A stretch of DNA of 5,980 bases from an uncultured Roseburia sp. (lineage in GTDB: Bacteria > Bacillota > Clostridia > Lachnospirales > Lachnospiraceae). The notes under the pieces were generated by a model, which was not told the origin of the DNA, ran no database searches, and saw only the letters and a list, made by a program, of their open reading frames with translations. The stretch lies in assembly GCA_947057405.1 (NCBI GenBank), contig CAMSEJ010000161.1, positions 1 to 5,980 on the forward strand, read 5' to 3'. A program made the translations under genes and the position numbers. Shown here piece after piece: positions 1-5,529 of the stretch (the first letter of the stretch is position 1; every line of letters begins with the position of its first letter).

Positions 1-44
1 ATCATGCCATGTGACTGGAGTTCAGACGTGTGCTCTTCCGATCT
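1..44. other. Illumina i7 adapter with index (artefact, left end)
   Basis: This is not genomic DNA. Positions 11-44 are the reverse complement of the TruSeq-type read-1 3' adapter that begins AGATCGGAAGAGC and continues through CACACGTCTGAAC. Positions 3-10 (CATGCCAT) are the reverse complement of the 8-base index ATGGCATG. Positions 1-2 belong to the constant P7 sequence beyond the index. The same block occurs in the opposite orientation at 5935-5978. Translating through it gives the familiar adapter peptides MPCDWSSDVCSSDL on the plus strand and IGRAHV on the minus strand, so any protein prediction using these bases is false. Confidence 0.98.
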
Positions 45-108
45 GGATGCCCACACTGTGCTCATGGGTATAGGTCCCCACATACGCCACATATTTTTCC
101 TGTTTCAA
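45..108 (-). CDS. Lactonase-family (6-phosphogluconolactonase-like) beta-propeller protein, N-terminal fragment
   Basis: Only the first 21 codons are present before the contig runs into adapter. Reading from a TTG start, the peptide is (M)KQEKYVAYVGTYTHEHSVGI. The YVAYVGTYT segment followed by a short loop and GI is the typical first blade strand of lactonase-family seven-bladed propellers (PF10282), which include 6-phosphogluconolactonases of the YkgB/Pgl type. Those hydrolyse 6-phosphogluconolactone in the pentose phosphate pathway, although many family members have unknown substrates. The TTG start is chosen because an AGGAGG motif lies at 118-123, nine bases upstream, inside the last codons of the U32 gene; the gap to that gene's stop is one base. 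Assignment rests on a short peptide, so the family is likely but the function is unproven. Confidence 0.6.
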
Positions 109-109
109 A

Positions 110-1342
110 TCAACACGCCTCCTCTTTTCTGCGCAAAATGTCATAGCATTCCAACGATGTTCCCAGGTCAATATATAATTTCTGCTGCGGGTGCGGGGCA
201 CAATCCATTTCCCTGCCCGCTTCATCCAGTATCCGCAATACGGTAAGCTCCAGATTCCTTCCGTCCGGCTTCATCGCTTCGATCCGTTCCCCGACCGAAA
301 ATTTGTTGCGCTGTACGACCGTACACAGCCCGTCGTCGGTACAGCCTTCTACCGTACCCAAATAAGTATATTCCTTCAGATAGGTGTTGTTGTCGTAAAT
401 CTGAGTTTCTTCGGACGGCCTGCCGAAGAAAAATCCTGTCGTAAACTGCCGGTAGGTGCAGTTCGATATCTGGCTGCGATACCAGGGCATGTTTCTGCGG
501 TAAGTCTCCGGCGATTCCATAAAATCGTCAATCGCTTTTCGATAGGTCCTTGCCACCGTCGCCACATAAAGCGCGGCTTTCATCCGGCCCTCCACCTTAA
601 AGCTGTCGATTCCCGCCGCAACAAGCTCCGGAATATGTTCAATCATACACAGATCCCTGGAATTAAATATATATGTGCCGCGTTCGTTCTCGAACACCGG
701 CATATATTCTCCGGGGCGCTTTTCCTCCATCAGCGCGTATTTCCATCTGCAGGGATGCGTACATGCCCCCCGGTTGGCATCCCGCGCCGCAAGGTAATTG
801 CTTAACAGGCACCGGCCCGAGTAGGAAATACACATTGCACCGTGTATGAATGTCTCGATTTCAAGCTCGTCCGGAATCTGCTCTCTGATTTCCCGGATTT
901 CCTGCAGGGAAAGCTCCCTTGCGGACACCACGCGTTTGGCACCGAGCGCATGCCAGAACCGGTATGTGCCGTAATTGGTGTTGTTGGCCTGCGTACTGAT
1001 ATGAAGTTCGATCTTAGGGCAGACCTCTTTTGCAATCGCAAATACGCCCGGATCGGAAATAATCAGCGCATCCGGCAGAATCTCCCGCAGTTCGGTAAAA
1101 TATGCCCGTACCTCGCTTAAATCCGCATTATGCGCAAGGATATTCGCGGTTACGTATACCTTTACGCCGTGTGCATGGGCAAATGCAATGCCCTCTTTCA
1201 TTTCCTCCATGGAAAAGTTTTTTGCTTTTGCACGCAGGCTGAATGCTTCGCCGCCGATATAGACCGCATCCGCGCCAAATACCACTGCAATTTTCAGTAC
1301 CTCCAGGCTGTTTGCCGGGATCAGAAGTTCCGGACGTTTCAT
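110..1342 (-). CDS. trhP: Peptidase U32 family tRNA uridine-34 hydroxylation protein (TrhP/YrrO/YegQ type)
   Basis: This is a complete 410-residue protein of the U32 family. Despite the name, its best-studied relatives (E. coli TrhP/YegQ, B. subtilis YrrN/YrrO) form 5-hydroxyuridine at tRNA position 34, apparently using prephenate, rather than degrading protein. The N-terminal half is TIM-barrel-like, with ELLIPA (5-10) and DAVYIGG (25-31). The family signature spans about 164-200: ETFIHGAMC, then YSGRCLLS, then RDANRGAC and HPCRW. Cys171, Cys178, Cys194 or Cys198, and Cys232 (in SRDLC) fit the four-cysteine iron-sulphur site known in the related UbiU. EGRMK at 251-255 is also family-typical, and the length matches the long form with a C-terminal domain. 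The ATG is preceded by GGGGGA six bases upstream. It lies 15 bp after the methyltransferase gene whose product would use its 5-hydroxyuridine. The exact paralogue (TrhP versus RlhA) is inferred from the CRW motif and the neighbour. Confidence 0.88.
   Translation of the reverse strand: MKRPELLIPANSLEVLKIAVVFGADAVYIGGEAFSLRAKAKNFSMEEMKEGIAFAHAHGVKVYVTANILAHNADLSEVRAYFTELREILPDALIISDPGVFAIAKEVCPKIELHISTQANNTNYGTYRFWHALGAKRVVSARELSLQEIREIREQIPDELEIETFIHGAMCISYSGRCLLSNYLAARDANRGACTHPCRWKYALMEEKRPGEYMPVFENERGTYIFNSRDLCMIEHIPELVAAGIDSFKVEGRMKAALYVATVARTYRKAIDDFMESPETYRRNMPWYRSQISNCTYRQFTTGFFFGRPSEETQIYDNNTYLKEYTYLGTVEGCTDDGLCTVVQRNKFSVGERIEAMKPDGRNLELTVLRILDEAGREMDCAPHPQQKLYIDLGTSLECYDILRRKEEAC
118..123 (-). 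promoter_or_regulatory. Shine-Dalgarno site for the lactonase-family gene
   Basis: A full AGGAGG lies on the minus strand inside the final Glu-Glu-Ala codons of the U32 gene. It is nine bases from the TTG taken as the start of the next gene. No in-frame ATG lies at a suitable distance, so this site decides the non-ATG start and suggests the two genes are co-transcribed. Confidence 0.6.
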
Positions 1343-1357
1343 GTATGTTCCCCCGTT

Positions 1358-2002
1358 TTATGATTTTTTGTAGCTGACGGCAAGACCGTCCCCGACCGGA
1401 AGCACCGTACTGACCAGATCTTTGTGATGCGTCACTTCATACAGGTACTGCCGCATCCGCTTATGGATGGTGCGGTTTCTTCTGGTCACGGCAAACCGGG
1501 ATTCTAGGATTTCTCCTTCTTTTAACACGTTGTCCGCCACCAGCACGCCGCCGGCCGCAAGCAGCCGCAGAAGCTCCGGAAGAAACGAAATATACTGCCC
1601 CTTCGCGGCATCCAGAAAGATAAAACGAAACGTTCCTTCGACTGCGGGCAGCAGTTCGGCCGCATCGCCCTCTAACAGCGTAATCTGCCGCTCCCTTCCC
1701 GCCGCCTTAAAATTGGCGCGGGCAGCGGGAATCCTTTTCGCATAATTCTCTATCGTCGTAATCTCGCACGAAACCGGATTGTATTCCGCCATTAGCAATG
1801 CGGAGAACCCGACTGCCGTACCGATTTCCAGAATCCGCTCCGGCCTGTGCACGGCAAGGAAAAACTTTAAAAACTGCTGCGTCTCCCTGCGGATCACCGG
1901 CACAAAATCCCGTTCGGCTTCCTGTTCGATTCGCTCTAAAAATGCCGTGTTGCCGGTATCCAGTGAATTGATATACGTTACCAGACGTTCCTCTGTTATC
2001 AT
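1358..2002 (-). CDS. trmR: SAM-dependent O-methyltransferase, TrmR (YrrM) type
   Basis: This is a complete 214-residue class I methyltransferase of the O-methyltransferase family 3 (catechol/caffeoyl-CoA type fold). The SAM-binding motif I is ILEIGTAVGFSALLMA (57-72). An acidic Glu85 follows beta strand 2, GDA is at 112-114, and the FLDAAKGQY motif (129-137) with Asp131 and DN (157-158) supplies the likely divalent-metal ligands. In B. subtilis the member at this position, YrrM/TrmR, methylates 5-hydroxyuridine-34 of tRNA to 5-methoxyuridine. Here the next gene is a TrhP-type U32 protein that would make that substrate, which supports the same role. The start ATG has only a modest AGGT Shine-Dalgarno, and the gap to the preceding gene is 15 bp. 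A small-molecule catechol-type methyltransferase is the alternative but fits the context less well. Confidence 0.85.
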   Translation of the reverse strand: MITEERLVTYINSLDTGNTAFLERIEQEAERDFVPVIRRETQQFLKFFLAVHRPERILEIGTAVGFSALLMAEYNPVSCEITTIENYAKRIPAARANFKAAGRERQITLLEGDAAELLPAVEGTFRFIFLDAAKGQYISFLPELLRLLAAGGVLVADNVLKEGEILESRFAVTRRNRTIHKRMRQYLYEVTHHKDLVSTVLPVGDGLAVSYKKS

Positions 2003-2017
2003 ATCTACCTGCCTGCC

Positions 2018-2407
2018 TTACTCTTCCGTTTCCGTATGTTCCGCTTCCGCGGACATTGCCTGCATCATCTCCTGCGCGGTCATGGACGTGGAAAGGATAT
2101 AGGTTCCTTCTTTGATCTTATCTGCATACGCCGACAGCTTAAGCTGCAGCACAAACAGGCGGGCATCCCGGATTAAGCCCTTTTTCTTAAGCAGCTCGCC
2201 CAGCTCCATTGCGCTCATTTCGGACCGGACGGAAACGGACTTATCCTTCCCTTCGTCCGGCGCGCTGACTGCTTGTTCGGTAAAAACACGGTAGCCAAAA
2301 TCATATGCCGCCTGCCCCATCCGGTACAGGGCAAATACCAGCACAATCAAAACCAGAACCGAAAAGCTGATACTTACGATCTTCATTATTATTTTCCTGG
2401 CACTCAT
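2018..2407 (-). CDS. Short membrane-anchored MltG/YceG-like protein without catalytic domain
   Basis: This 129-residue protein has a short basic N-terminus, one strong hydrophobic segment at about 9-29 (an uncleaved signal anchor), and an extracytoplasmic part. Residues about 57-119 resemble the LysM-like domain that precedes the catalytic YceG domain in MltG: SVRSEMSAMELGELLKKKGL, then KIKEGTYILSTSMTAQEMM. Full MltG cleaves nascent peptidoglycan glycan strands and is usually about 330-400 residues. Here the protein stops at an acidic tail (EAEHTETEE) before any catalytic domain, and no frameshifted remainder follows, because the next gene begins 15 bp later. The position corresponds to yrrL (mltG) in B. 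subtilis. It is therefore unlikely to be a transglycosylase; a role in binding or modulating the cell-wall machinery is inference. GGAGG lies five bases before the ATG at 2407. Met8 is a possible but less well-supported start. Confidence 0.8.
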   Translation of the reverse strand: MSARKIIMKIVSISFSVLVLIVLVFALYRMGQAAYDFGYRVFTEQAVSAPDEGKDKSVSVRSEMSAMELGELLKKKGLIRDARLFVLQLKLSAYADKIKEGTYILSTSMTAQEMMQAMSAEAEHTETEE

Positions 2408-2425
2408 GTTTTCCTCCGTAAAAAA

Positions 2426-2761
2426 TTACTGCCTGTCTCCCAGATCAAAATCCAGATCCTGCATCAGCCTCCAGTTCACCTGCTGCAATACCCGGCAGAA
2501 TGCGCTTTCCGCATCAAGGTACTCCCCTACCACCGCATTTTGCGTAATATACGTATATTCCTGCCGCAGGTTGTCCGCTTCCGCAAAAATGTCGGCGCCG
2601 CTGTTTTGTAAATCAAAATTCCGCTTCCGGAATTCGTCCGCCTTTTTCTTGAGCATCGGATACCGGGCAATCTGCTGCCTGGCATCCTGGTATCTTATAT
2701 ATTCCGCAGATTTTACAATCTCGTCCCTTAATTCGTTTGTGACTTCCTCTACCCGGTTCAT
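2426..2761 (-). CDS. YlbF/YmcA-family protein
   Basis: The protein has 111 residues, is predicted soluble and almost wholly helical, and matches the YlbF/YmcA family (PF06133). Evidence includes the N-terminal amphipathic helices (SAEYIRYQDARQQIARYPML, 18-37) followed by KKKADEFRKRNFDLQ and a late FCRVLQQVNWRLMQDLDF segment. In B. subtilis, YlbF and YmcA act with YaaT as a complex that steers RNase Y in mRNA maturation and affects competence, sporulation and biofilm formation. This protein is shorter than B. subtilis YlbF or YmcA (about 140-150 residues) and nearer the length of YheA. It has only one cysteine (Cys89) and no C-terminal cysteine tail. It starts 7 bp after rnjA, with AAGGA four bases before the ATG, so it is almost certainly co-expressed with RNase J. 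Family membership is firm; orthology to YlbF itself is uncertain. Confidence 0.82.
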   Translation of the reverse strand: MNRVEEVTNELRDEIVKSAEYIRYQDARQQIARYPMLKKKADEFRKRNFDLQNSGADIFAEADNLRQEYTYITQNAVVGEYLDAESAFCRVLQQVNWRLMQDLDFDLGDRQ

Positions 2762-2768
2762 CTTATCC

Positions 2769-4439
2769 TTATACCTCCATGATAATCGGTATTACCATCG
2801 GCCTTCTCTTCGTTTCCCTCCAGACAAATTCTCCCAGGGCATCCTTAATCTCGGTCTTTATCTTGCCCCAGTCGGTAATCCGCCGGTCCATCATCTGCTG
2901 CATCGTGCCTTCAAGCACCTGCCTTGCCTCATCCATCAGGCTCTCCGAGCCCCTGACATATACAAAGCCCCTTGATACGATATCCGGCCCCGCCAGCACC
3001 TGGCCCGAACCCTGCTCGAGCGTCAGAACGACAATGATAATGCCTTCTTCCGCCAGATGCTGCCGGTCGCGCAGTACGATATTCCCGACGTCGCCTACGC
3101 CAAGCCCGTCCACCATGATGTTGCCCACATGAACGCGTCCCGCCACCTTTGCCGTCTCACCGTCCAGCTCCAGCACGTCCCCGGATGAAAGAATAAAGAT
3201 ATGATCCTTATCGTATCCAAGCTGCTCCGCGATCTTGCCCTGCGCCATCAGATGCCTGTACTCCCCGTGTACCGGGACTGCGTATTTGGGTCTTACAAGC
3301 GAATAAATCAGCTTAATATCTTCCTGGCAGGCATGGCCCGATACATGGGCATCCTGGAAGATAACGTCCGCCCCTTTGCGGAACAGCTCGTTGATGACGT
3401 TTGAAACCGCCTTCTCATTTCCCGGTATGGGATTGGAGCTGAAAATAATCGTGTCCTTTGGCTTAATCGAAATCTTCTTATGCATGCCGAACGCCATCCT
3501 TGAAAGCGCCGCCATGGATTCGCCCTGGCTGCCCGTCGTAATCAGCACCGTCTGCTCGTCCGGAAAATTCTTTAACTGCTCCACGTCAATTAACGTATTT
3601 TCCGGAATATCCAGATATCCCAGCTCCGTCGCCGTGGAAATGATATTGACCATGCTGCGGCCTTCTACGACAACCTTCCTGCCGTATTTGCAGGCGGAAT
3701 TGATAATCTGCTGCACACGGTCTACATTCGACGCAAACGTCGCAACAATAATCCTCGAATGCGTATGCTCGGAAAAAATATTGTCAAACGCCCTGCCCAC
3801 AGAGCTTTCGGTCATGGTAAAGCCGGGGCGTTCCGCATTCGTGCTGTCGCACATCAGCGCGAGCACGCCTTTCTTGCCGATTTCACCGAGCCTGGCAAGG
3901 TCAATGGCATCCCCGAATACCGGCGTATAATCGACTTTAAAATCCCCGGTATGCACGATAATGCCCGCCGGAGAATAAATTGCAAGCGCGGCGGCGTCCT
4001 GGATACTGTGGTTGGTCTTGATAAACTCTACGCGGAAATTACCCAGGTTGATATGCTGCCCGTATTTGACTACCTTGCGCTTTACCTTCGAGAGCATATT
4101 GTGCTCCCGCAGCTTGTGGTCAATGATGCCGATGGTAAGCTTCGTCGCATAAATCGGCACATTGATCTCCCGCAGCACATAAGGAATCGCACCGATGTGA
4201 TCCTCGTGCCCGTGAGTAATAAAAAATCCTTTTACTTTCTCGATATTTTCTTTTAAATAAGTAACGTCCGGGATGACCAGATCGATCCCAAACATGTCGT
4301 CTTCCGGAAAGGACAGCCCGCAGTCCACGACAATAATACTGTCTTCGTATTCAAAGGCAGTAATATTCATCCCAATCTGCTCTAAGCCGCCAAGCGGAAT
4401 AATCTTAAGCTTTGCCTGTGCTGTTGTTTTCTGTTTCAA
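2769..4439 (-). CDS. rnjA: Ribonuclease J
   Basis: This complete 556-residue protein is close to the length of B. subtilis RNase J1 (about 555). RNase J is a cytoplasmic metallo-beta-lactamase/beta-CASP ribonuclease with 5'-3' exonuclease and endonuclease activity in mRNA decay and in 16S rRNA 5' maturation. All zinc-site motifs are visible: HGHEDH at 76-81 (His76, His78, Asp80, His81), His144 in TNHS, Asp166 in HTGDFK, and His391 in PVHGEYRH. The beta-CASP region includes FASNVDRVQQ (235-244), TGSQGESMAALSRMA and SSNPIPGNE. HVSGH at 365-369 is the phosphate-binding motif, and the C-terminus ends RRPMVIPIIMEV, as in J1. The start is TTG: AAGAGG lies seven bases upstream, a stop precedes it in frame, and the next ATG (Met24) would remove the first strand of the fold. 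It lies 29 bp after the DUF1292 gene. Only one RNase J gene is visible, so J1 versus J2 cannot be settled by context, but the intact active site argues for a J1-like enzyme. Confidence 0.97.
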   Translation of the reverse strand: MKQKTTAQAKLKIIPLGGLEQIGMNITAFEYEDSIIVVDCGLSFPEDDMFGIDLVIPDVTYLKENIEKVKGFFITHGHEDHIGAIPYVLREINVPIYATKLTIGIIDHKLREHNMLSKVKRKVVKYGQHINLGNFRVEFIKTNHSIQDAAALAIYSPAGIIVHTGDFKVDYTPVFGDAIDLARLGEIGKKGVLALMCDSTNAERPGFTMTESSVGRAFDNIFSEHTHSRIIVATFASNVDRVQQIINSACKYGRKVVVEGRSMVNIISTATELGYLDIPENTLIDVEQLKNFPDEQTVLITTGSQGESMAALSRMAFGMHKKISIKPKDTIIFSSNPIPGNEKAVSNVINELFRKGADVIFQDAHVSGHACQEDIKLIYSLVRPKYAVPVHGEYRHLMAQGKIAEQLGYDKDHIFILSSGDVLELDGETAKVAGRVHVGNIMVDGLGVGDVGNIVLRDRQHLAEEGIIIVVLTLEQGSGQVLAGPDIVSRGFVYVRGSESLMDEARQVLEGTMQQMMDRRITDWGKIKTEIKDALGEFVWRETKRRPMVIPIIMEV

Positions 4440-4446
4440 TCGTTTA

Positions 4447-4452
4447 CCTCTT
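4447..4452 (-). promoter_or_regulatory. Shine-Dalgarno site for rnjA
   Basis: AAGAGG on the minus strand sits seven bases before the TTG at 4439-4437. An in-frame TAG lies just upstream and no ATG is in reach, so this motif fixes the non-ATG start of RNase J. Confidence 0.65.
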
Positions 4453-4468
4453 TTCTAATTATCCTTTC

Positions 4469-4726
4469 TTAAAATTCAAAATCGACATCTTCTATCAGTT
4501 CCGAAAAGACTTTGCCGATGGCTTCTAATTCCGCGTCTTCTTCCACCATTTCATATACCGCGTCTTCTCCCTCGGAAGATATTTCTTTTAAAATATATGC
4601 ATCTGAATCACCGTCTTCCTCTTCGGTGACCAGCAGATAATTCTGATTATTGATTTGTGTCTGTTCCAGACAGAAAAATTCGGCTGCCTCCTGTGTATCC
4701 GGGGCAACAAATTTAATTTTATCCAT
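4469..4726 (-). CDS. DUF1292 (YrzB-like) acidic protein
   Basis: This is a complete 85-residue protein of the DUF1292 family (PF06949), recognised from the pattern IKFVAPDTQEAAEFFCLEQ, then YLLVTEEEDGDSDAYIL, then YEMVEEDAELEAIGKVF, and from its place right after ruvX, as yrzB follows yrrK in B. subtilis. It is extremely acidic: 26 Asp or Glu against 4 Lys, with no Arg or His. There is no signal peptide or membrane segment, so it is probably cytosolic. The molecular function of the family is unknown. Its ATG is one base after the ruvX stop, and its AGAGG ribosome site lies inside the last ruvX codons, so translation is probably coupled to RuvX. Confidence 0.88.
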   Translation of the reverse strand: MDKIKFVAPDTQEAAEFFCLEQTQINNQNYLLVTEEEDGDSDAYILKEISSEGEDAVYEMVEEDAELEAIGKVFSELIEDVDFEF

Positions 4727-4727
4727 A

Positions 4728-5165
4728 TTATAATTCCTCTTTGCCGTTATGAAGGAAATCCAGATAGCCCTGTAAAATCAGCATAGCCGCCAGCTCGTCC
4801 ACATATTCTGCTCGCTTCTGCCTGCGGATGCCGCTTTCTATCATAATATCCTCAGCCGCAGCCGTCGTCAGGCGCTCGTCCCACAGTATGACCGGCAGCT
4901 CCGTCCGGTATTCCAGCTTTTCCTTAAATTCTATGGTTCTCTCACAGCGTTCCCCTTCAGTATTATTCATATGCTTCGGGTAGCCCAAGACAATCTTTTC
5001 CACATCATAAGAAATGACAAGTTCTTCAATCCTTGCCAGTGTCCGGCGCAATTTACCAGGGGACTTCCTCCGGATAATCTCCACGCCCTGCGCCGTAAGC
5101 AAAAGCTCGTCGCTGACAGCCACCCCTACGGTGCGCGAGCCAAAATCCAGTCCCAGTATCCGCAT
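4728..5165 (-). CDS. ruvX: Holliday junction resolvase-like / pre-16S rRNA nuclease RuvX (YqgF, YrrK)
   Basis: The protein has 145 residues, a typical length for the YqgF family, with an RNase H-like fold. Visible motifs are ILGLDFGSRTVGVAVSD (3-19, with presumed metal ligand Asp7), VLGYPKHMNN (59-68), WDERLTT (95-101) and VDELAAMLILQGYLD (122-136, with Asp123 as a likely late acidic ligand). It was annotated historically as a putative Holliday junction resolvase; E. coli YqgF is needed for processing the 5' end of pre-16S rRNA. The start ATG at 5165 has GGAGG six bases upstream. It lies 15 bp after ireB and one base before the DUF1292 gene, the same order as yrzL-yrrK-yrzB in B. subtilis. 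Confidence 0.95.
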   Translation of the reverse strand: MRILGLDFGSRTVGVAVSDELLLTAQGVEIIRRKSPGKLRRTLARIEELVISYDVEKIVLGYPKHMNNTEGERCERTIEFKEKLEYRTELPVILWDERLTTAAAEDIMIESGIRRQKRAEYVDELAAMLILQGYLDFLHNGKEEL

Positions 5166-5180
5166 AAAATGCCTCCATAT

Positions 5181-5447
5181 TTATTTGGAAAGGCTCTCCT
5201 TAATATACTCTTTGAGCACTTCCTCTACGATCTCGTCACGTTCTACCTTCATAATCAGGCTTCTTGCATTATTATGACTGGTGATATAAGTCGGATCACC
5301 TGACATAATATATCCAACAATCTGGTTGACCGGATTATAGCCCTTCTCTGTCAATGCTCCGTATACCGTGGCAAGCACGTCCTTCACCTGCATCTCCGGT
5401 TCTTTTTCCACTTTAAAAAATTGTGTATTCCTTAAATTCTGCATCAT
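5181..5447 (-). CDS. ireB: IreB family regulatory phosphoprotein (UPF0297, YrzL-like)
   Basis: This complete 88-residue cytosolic protein has the family core: VKDVLATVYGALTEKGYNPV (22-41), then NQIVGYIMSGDPTYITSHNNARSLI, then ERDEIVEEVLKEYI. In Enterococcus faecalis, IreB is phosphorylated on N-terminal threonines by the PASTA kinase IreK and is a negative regulator of cephalosporin resistance. Here the N-terminus contains NTQFF, and Thr8 may align with a phosphorylated threonine of IreB (inference). The ATG at 5447 is immediately followed by a second ATG at 5444. An AAGGG motif is six or nine bases upstream respectively, so either could be used; many relatives begin MQ, which favours the second. 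It is the first gene after a predicted promoter. Confidence 0.93.
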   Translation of the reverse strand: MMQNLRNTQFFKVEKEPEMQVKDVLATVYGALTEKGYNPVNQIVGYIMSGDPTYITSHNNARSLIMKVERDEIVEEVLKEYIKESLSK

Positions 5448-5500
5448 TCCACGCCCTTATTGCTCTTTTGTTTTTTGCACGCAAAAGCTTTGCTGTTACT

Positions 5501-5529
5501 ATTGTAATATATTATTCCCTAAAATTCAA
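5501..5529 (-). promoter_or_regulatory. Predicted sigma-A promoter for ireB and downstream genes
   Basis: On the minus strand TTGAAT (5529-5524; four of six consensus) is followed by a 17-base spacer and TACAAT (5506-5501; five of six). The -35 box falls within the last sense codons of mtaB. Initiation would be near 5494, giving a leader of about 45 bases before ireB. The spacing is optimal and the spacer is AT-rich. No comparable promoter was found at the other gene junctions. Confidence 0.5.

Noticed and set aside
191..805. Long plus-strand open frame (204 codons)
   Set aside because: It lies antisense within the U32 gene, has no recognisable motif and is a shadow of a strongly supported minus-strand gene.
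2018..2407. mltG-like gene as a frameshifted pseudogene
   Set aside because: Only 15 bp separate its stop from the next gene, so no remainder of a catalytic domain is present. The frame, ribosome site and tail look intact.
2406..2975. Plus-strand open frame of 189 codons across ylbF and the rnjA end
   Set aside because: It is antisense to two recognised genes and to the junction with its ribosome sites, and shows no protein-family resemblance.
4273..4458. Small plus-strand frame opposite the start of rnjA as an antisense gene
   Set aside because: No ribosome site or family motif was seen; it mirrors the codons of the RNase J N-terminus.
4440..4475. Promoter in the gap before rnjA (GATAAT on the minus strand)
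   Set aside because: The -10-like box is acceptable, but no reasonable -35 box lies 16-18 bases upstream. The gap is 29 bp and fits an internal operon junction.
5473..5493. Overlapping small inverted repeats (TTTTGC-AC-GCAAAA and GCAAA-AGC-TTTGC) between mtaB and ireB, as a terminator or leader switch
   Set aside because: The stems are only five to six AT-rich pairs with very short loops. The minus strand continues with A-rich rather than U-rich sequence, so there is no intrinsic terminator and only weak structure.
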